Part shown: one piece after another, positions 6,370 through 8,912 of the stretch | Position numbering within the stretch: position 1 is the first letter of the stretch | How the letters are laid out: each line of letters opens with the position of its first letter | Assembly: GCA_913009915.1 (NCBI GenBank) | Contig: CAJVYZ010000084.1 | Span: forward strand, 1 to 8,912 | Reading direction: 5' to 3' | DNA from: an uncultured Gemmatimonadota bacterium | Lineage (GTDB): Bacteria > Gemmatimonadota > Gemmatimonadetes > Gemmatimonadales > GWC2-71-9 | Length of the DNA: 8,912 nt | Notes under the pieces: model-generated | Seen by the model: only the letters and a program-made list of their open reading frames with translations | What the model was told of the DNA's origin: nothing | Database searches by the model: none | Translations under genes and position numbers: made by a program

Positions 6370-6761
6370 GGCAGGGCCGTGCTCACGGTATCAGTGACCC
6401 GGGTCCGTCCGCGCCAGCCCGTGATCTCTACCACGACGCTCAGCGACGGCCCCGTGGGTGTGGCCGTCCACCATCCGGCCAGGTCTCCCGCGGTCAGTGA
6501 TCCGCCGGAGCTGCCACCGCACAACCCGGACGAAGCAAGATTGGCGAGCCGCAGGGTCTCGAGTTGCCCGAGCGCGACGAACGCGGCACGACCCGAAGAT
6601 CGGCCCCGGTCGACCAACCGGGTGACGATAGTGACGCTCCCTGCCAACGACAGGAGGCCGAAGCCCAGCAGCGATAACGCAACCAGAACTTCGATCAGGC
6701 TGAAGCCGCGGGAGCAGGCGGCGCGGCGCCTGCATGTTGAGAGCACAACTGTGGCCGGCAT
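6363..6761 (-). CDS. PilV-like minor pilin
   Basis: A 132-residue minor pilin. The prepilin motif SRGFSLIEVLVALSLLGFG gives cleavage after Gly19, Phe20 at +1 and Glu24 at +5, then a hydrophobic helix to about residue 46. This is the usual PilV/GspI form. The leader is long (19 residues) and unusual in holding two Cys. The mature part has Cys81 and a C-terminal Cys132, a plausible disulfide. The ATG at 6761 has no ribosome site, but a TATCGT hexamer lies exactly 6 nt upstream, as in leaderless transcripts. First gene of the minor pilin operon; no FimU/GspH-type or major pilin gene is in the window. Confidence 0.8.
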   Translation of the reverse strand: MPATVVLSTCRRRAACSRGFSLIEVLVALSLLGFGLLSLAGSVTIVTRLVDRGRSSGRAAFVALGQLETLRLANLASSGLCGGSSGGSLTAGDLAGWWTATPTGPSLSVVVEITGWRGRTRVTDTVSTALPC

Positions 6762-6790
6762 GGGTTGACGATACCGCGGGACACAAACGA

Positions 6791-6819
6791 CCCCCGCATC
6801 GGCAAAGCGCGAACGGGGG
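6791..6819 (-). terminator. Probable terminator after the pilR-like gene
   Basis: The minus strand forms CCCCCG ... CGGGGG (6 bp, 17-nt loop) and is followed by TCGTTTGTGT, a weak T-rich tail. It lies about 50 nt past the regulator's stop, in the 107-nt spacer before the pilV-like gene, so it probably separates the two transcription units. The loose loop and broken T-run make it a moderate candidate. Confidence 0.45.
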
Positions 6820-6868
6820 CTAAGCTACGCGAGAGCGATGCTAGCGCGGACGAGAGGCTACTGGGTGC

Positions 6869-8227
6869 TCAGACGAGGTTATAACGGCGGAGCTTGTAGA
6901 ACAGCGTCCGCAGGCTGACGCCAAGCAGTTTGGCGGCTTCCCGGCGGTTGCCGCCCGCGGCGGCGAGGCCCCGGCTGATGGCGGCCTTCTCCAGCGCTTC
7001 TACTTGCGGCTTGAGGGCCATCTCGGTGCCGTTGCCGTTGAGATCGAATGCGGGGCCTTCGACCCCGGCGCTGGCGAGCAGGCTGAAGTCGCCACAGTCC
7101 AGCCGTCCGGTTTCACTGAGCACGGCGGCGCGTTCGATGGCGTTGCGCACCTCACGCACGTTCCCCGGCCAGTGATAGGCGGTCAACATGGCCAAGGCCT
7201 TCGGAGTGATGCTTACCGGACGGCTGAGTCGGCGGGCAGTGGCTTGGGCAAAGTGGGCCACCAGCGCGGGGACGTCCCCGGGGCGCTCCCGGAGCGGCGG
7301 GAGGTGAAGGTGCACCACGTTCAGCCGGTAGAACAGGTCCTCCCGGAATTCCTTGTGCTTCACAGCGGCTTCGAGTGACCTGGCGGTTGCCGCAATCAGA
7401 CGGATATCCACTTGACGGCTCCGCTCGGCGCCGACGCGGCGGATCTCGCCACTTTCGAGGAAGCGCAGGAGTTTGGCTTGCAGCGACAGGGGCATCTCAC
7501 CGATTTCGTCGAGTAGCAATGTTCCGCCGTCCGCCTCACCGACCAGCCCCGACCGGTCGGCGGTCGCCCCGGTGAAGGCGCCTTTGACGTGGCCGAACAA
7601 TTCGGACTCGAGGAGATGTTCGGGAATCGCAGCACAGTTGATCGCCACAAACCCCTTGCTCGACCTCGGGCTCATCCGGTGAATCGCCTGGGCGAACACC
7701 TCCTTGCCGGTACCGCTGTCTCCGGTCAGGAGCACGGTCGTGTCGTGCATGGCGACCTTGCTGGCAAGCTCGAGGAGGTCGCGCATTACCTTGCTTTCGG
7801 CGATCACCTCGTCACGAACCGCGCCCGCTCCAAGCGTGGCGCGCAGTGTGGCAACCTCACGCCGCAAGTGTTCCCGTTCTTCCGCCTTGCGCAGCGTCAT
7901 CACCACTTCGTCTGGCCGGAAGGGTTTGTGCAGGTAATCGTAAGCCCCCTCGCGCATGGCGGCGAGGGCGGCGTCTTCGTTGCCATAGGCGCTCATCATG
8001 ATGACCAACGCGCTGCCGTGGCCGGCGCGGTACTGCTGGAGGAACGACAGCCCGTCCATCCTGGGCATGCGTACATCGCACAGAATCACGTCGGGGTCGT
8101 CGTCGAGGGCGACAGTCAATGCCTCCTCGGCGTCCCCCTGGGCGTGGACGTCGTGCCCCGCCTCTTGGAGCAACAGTCCAAGTGACTGGCGAAGTCCCGG
8201 ATCGTCGTCAACTATCAGTAAGCGCAT
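6869..8227 (-). CDS. pilR: PilR-like sigma-54-dependent response regulator
   Basis: An NtrC-family activator of 452 residues from the ATG at 8227, chosen because GGAG lies 7 nt upstream and the receiver domain begins at once (MRLLIVDDD). The frame could open 15 codons earlier. Receiver domain about 1-115: acidic pocket Asp7-Asp9, phosphoacceptor Asp51, Ser79 and Lys101. AAA+ domain about 140-370: Walker A GDSGTGKE at 169-176, the sigma-54 contact loop GAFTGA at 216-221, Walker B LLLDE at 237-241. C-terminal Fis-type helix-turn-helix about 415-450 (NRREAAKLLGVSLRTLFYKL). All key residues are present, so it should be an active, phosphorylation-controlled enhancer-binding protein. It overlaps the kinase gene by 20 nt, marking a two-component pair. 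The PilR name rests on its pilus-gene neighbours and is an inference; other NtrC-family regulators share this layout. Its likely target is the sigma-54 promoter at 4783-4797. Confidence 0.85.
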   Translation of the reverse strand: MRLLIVDDDPGLRQSLGLLLQEAGHDVHAQGDAEEALTVALDDDPDVILCDVRMPRMDGLSFLQQYRAGHGSALVIMMSAYGNEDAALAAMREGAYDYLHKPFRPDEVVMTLRKAEEREHLRREVATLRATLGAGAVRDEVIAESKVMRDLLELASKVAMHDTTVLLTGDSGTGKEVFAQAIHRMSPRSSKGFVAINCAAIPEHLLESELFGHVKGAFTGATADRSGLVGEADGGTLLLDEIGEMPLSLQAKLLRFLESGEIRRVGAERSRQVDIRLIAATARSLEAAVKHKEFREDLFYRLNVVHLHLPPLRERPGDVPALVAHFAQATARRLSRPVSITPKALAMLTAYHWPGNVREVRNAIERAAVLSETGRLDCGDFSLLASAGVEGPAFDLNGNGTEMALKPQVEALEKAAISRGLAAAGGNRREAAKLLGVSLRTLFYKLRRYNLV

Positions 8228-8912
8228 CCGCTGCTCCAACCTGCGGCAAGAACACTTTGAACACGGCTCCACCCTCTCGGCTCCGGTCGACCCAAATCAC
8301 CCCGCCCGATTCGTCCACCGTTCGGGCCACGACCGCGAGCCCCAAGCCGATACCCTTCCCCGGGTCCTTCGTCGAAAAGAACAGATCGAAAACTCGTTCG
8401 CGATCCTCGTCCGGCACGCCGGGGCCTTCATCGGCCACGTATAGCAGCGCACCAGGGACGCCGGCGCCGAGATCGGCGCGCCACGGCCGAGGCGCCGAAT
8501 GGTGTCTCGCGGGGTCGGGGCCGGACTCGTCGCCGTGCCGCCGTTCCTCGCTGCGGGGCCTGAATTCCTTGGCCACGGTGCCGATTTCGATCCGGCCGCC
8601 GGGCGCAGCGTCCCTGGCATTCAGCACCAGATTGACCACGATCTGCTCCAGGGCCTGCCGATCACCTCGCACGAGTGGCAATTCCCTTGCCAAGCGGGTT
8701 TCCACCGTGATGTCCTTGAGAGCGCCCTGCCGGTCCAGGAACTCTAAAGTCCCTTGTGCCACCGAGTTGAGGTCCGCATCCTCAGTCGCGGCGCGGGGGC
8801 GGGAGTAGTCCAGCAGCGTTTCGACGATGCCGTCGACGCGGCCGATTTCCTCGGCCAATTGCCCGATGATGGCGGGCTCGATACCCCGGTTTCGCAACAC
8901 TTCCACGTAATT
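8208..8912 (-). CDS. pilS: PilS-like sensor histidine kinase, C-terminal fragment
   Basis: This is the 3' part of a histidine kinase gene; the frame stays open to the window edge (…NYVEVLRNRG), so the sensor region and the His-containing H-box lie outside. Numbering from the GTG-encoded residue at 8906: the second dimerisation helix spans about 11-40. The catalytic domain follows with an N box (NLVLNARDA, 92-100), G1 box (DEGPGVP, 159-165), F box (VFDLFF, 172-177) and G2 box (GKGIGLGL, 183-190). All ATP-binding motifs are present. The stretch 115-152 between the N and G1 boxes, rich in Arg, Pro and His, is about 30 residues longer than usual. It overlaps the regulator gene by 20 nt and is probably its cognate kinase. 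The PilS identity is inferred from context. Confidence 0.8.
   Translation of the reverse strand, partial: NYVEVLRNRGIEPAIIGQLAEEIGRVDGIVETLLDYSRPRAATEDADLNSVAQGTLEFLDRQGALKDITVETRLARELPLVRGDRQALEQIVVNLVLNARDAAPGGRIEIGTVAKEFRPRSEERRHGDESGPDPARHHSAPRPWRADLGAGVPGALLYVADEGPGVPDEDRERVFDLFFSTKDPGKGIGLGLAVVARTVDESGGVIWVDRSREGGAVFKVFLPQVGAADALTDS

Noticed and set aside
6762..6868. Search for a sigma-54 promoter ahead of the pilV-like gene
   Set aside because: No GG-N10-GC pair with TGG and TTGC context is present; the nearest TTGCC lacks a GG at the right distance.
8499..8747. Long plus-strand frames opposite pilS/pilR, pilM and pilQ
   Set aside because: In high-GC genes the opposite strand often stays open. 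The minus-strand frames have clear family motifs; these do not.

Overview
This high-GC bacterial window carries ten protein-coding genes, all on the minus strand, and every one belongs to type IV pilus (or a closely related type II secretion-like) assembly and its control. Read 5'->3' on the minus strand (high to low coordinate), the order is: the C-terminal part of a PilS-like histidine kinase (runs off the right edge), a PilR-like sigma-54-dependent response regulator, three minor pilins (PilV-, PilW- and PilX-like), a 530-bp non-coding gap, then pilM-pilN-pilO-pilP-pilQ. The gene set suggests a Gram-negative environmental bacterium: it has an outer-membrane secretin, a PilP-type pilotin and an inner-membrane PilMNO platform. 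The compact single-AMIN PilQ, GTG starts and intergenic heptad repeats would fit a phylum such as Gemmatimonadota or Acidobacteriota, but the lineage is only a guess.

The first 48 bases are not genomic. They match the Illumina TruSeq universal adapter. pilQ therefore ends artificially, and the last six residues of its reading frame (DRKSVV) are translated adapter. About the last 50-80 residues of the secretin barrel are missing.

Layout: 1-48 adapter; 49-4508 the tightly packed pilMNOPQ operon (gaps of 2 and 22 nt, overlaps of 4 and 11 nt); 4509-5038 non-coding; 5039-6761 the minor pilin operon pilV-pilW-pilX (overlaps of 7 and 4 nt); 6762-6868 spacer with a probable terminator; 6869-8227 pilR; 8208-8912 pilS fragment, overlapping pilR by 20 nt.

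The gap at 4509-5038 is the most interesting part. It holds a textbook sigma-54 (-24/-12) promoter, TGGCAC-N5-TTGC, pointing at pilM about 275 bp away. A second, sigma-70-type promoter with a perfect TTGACA -35 box lies close to pilM. About 130-245 bp upstream of the sigma-54 site, where enhancer-binding proteins usually bind, is a roughly 119-bp array with a strict 7-nt period whose two halves are inverted copies of each other. It contains six (C/G)TGTC pentamers, three in each orientation, resembling the motif I recall for Pseudomonas PilR. Because a PilR-like activator is encoded 1.8 kb away, a simple model is that PilS/PilR drives the pilus platform genes from this sigma-54 promoter while the sigma-70 promoter gives basal expression. 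No wholly novel protein system is visible; the protein content is conventional.
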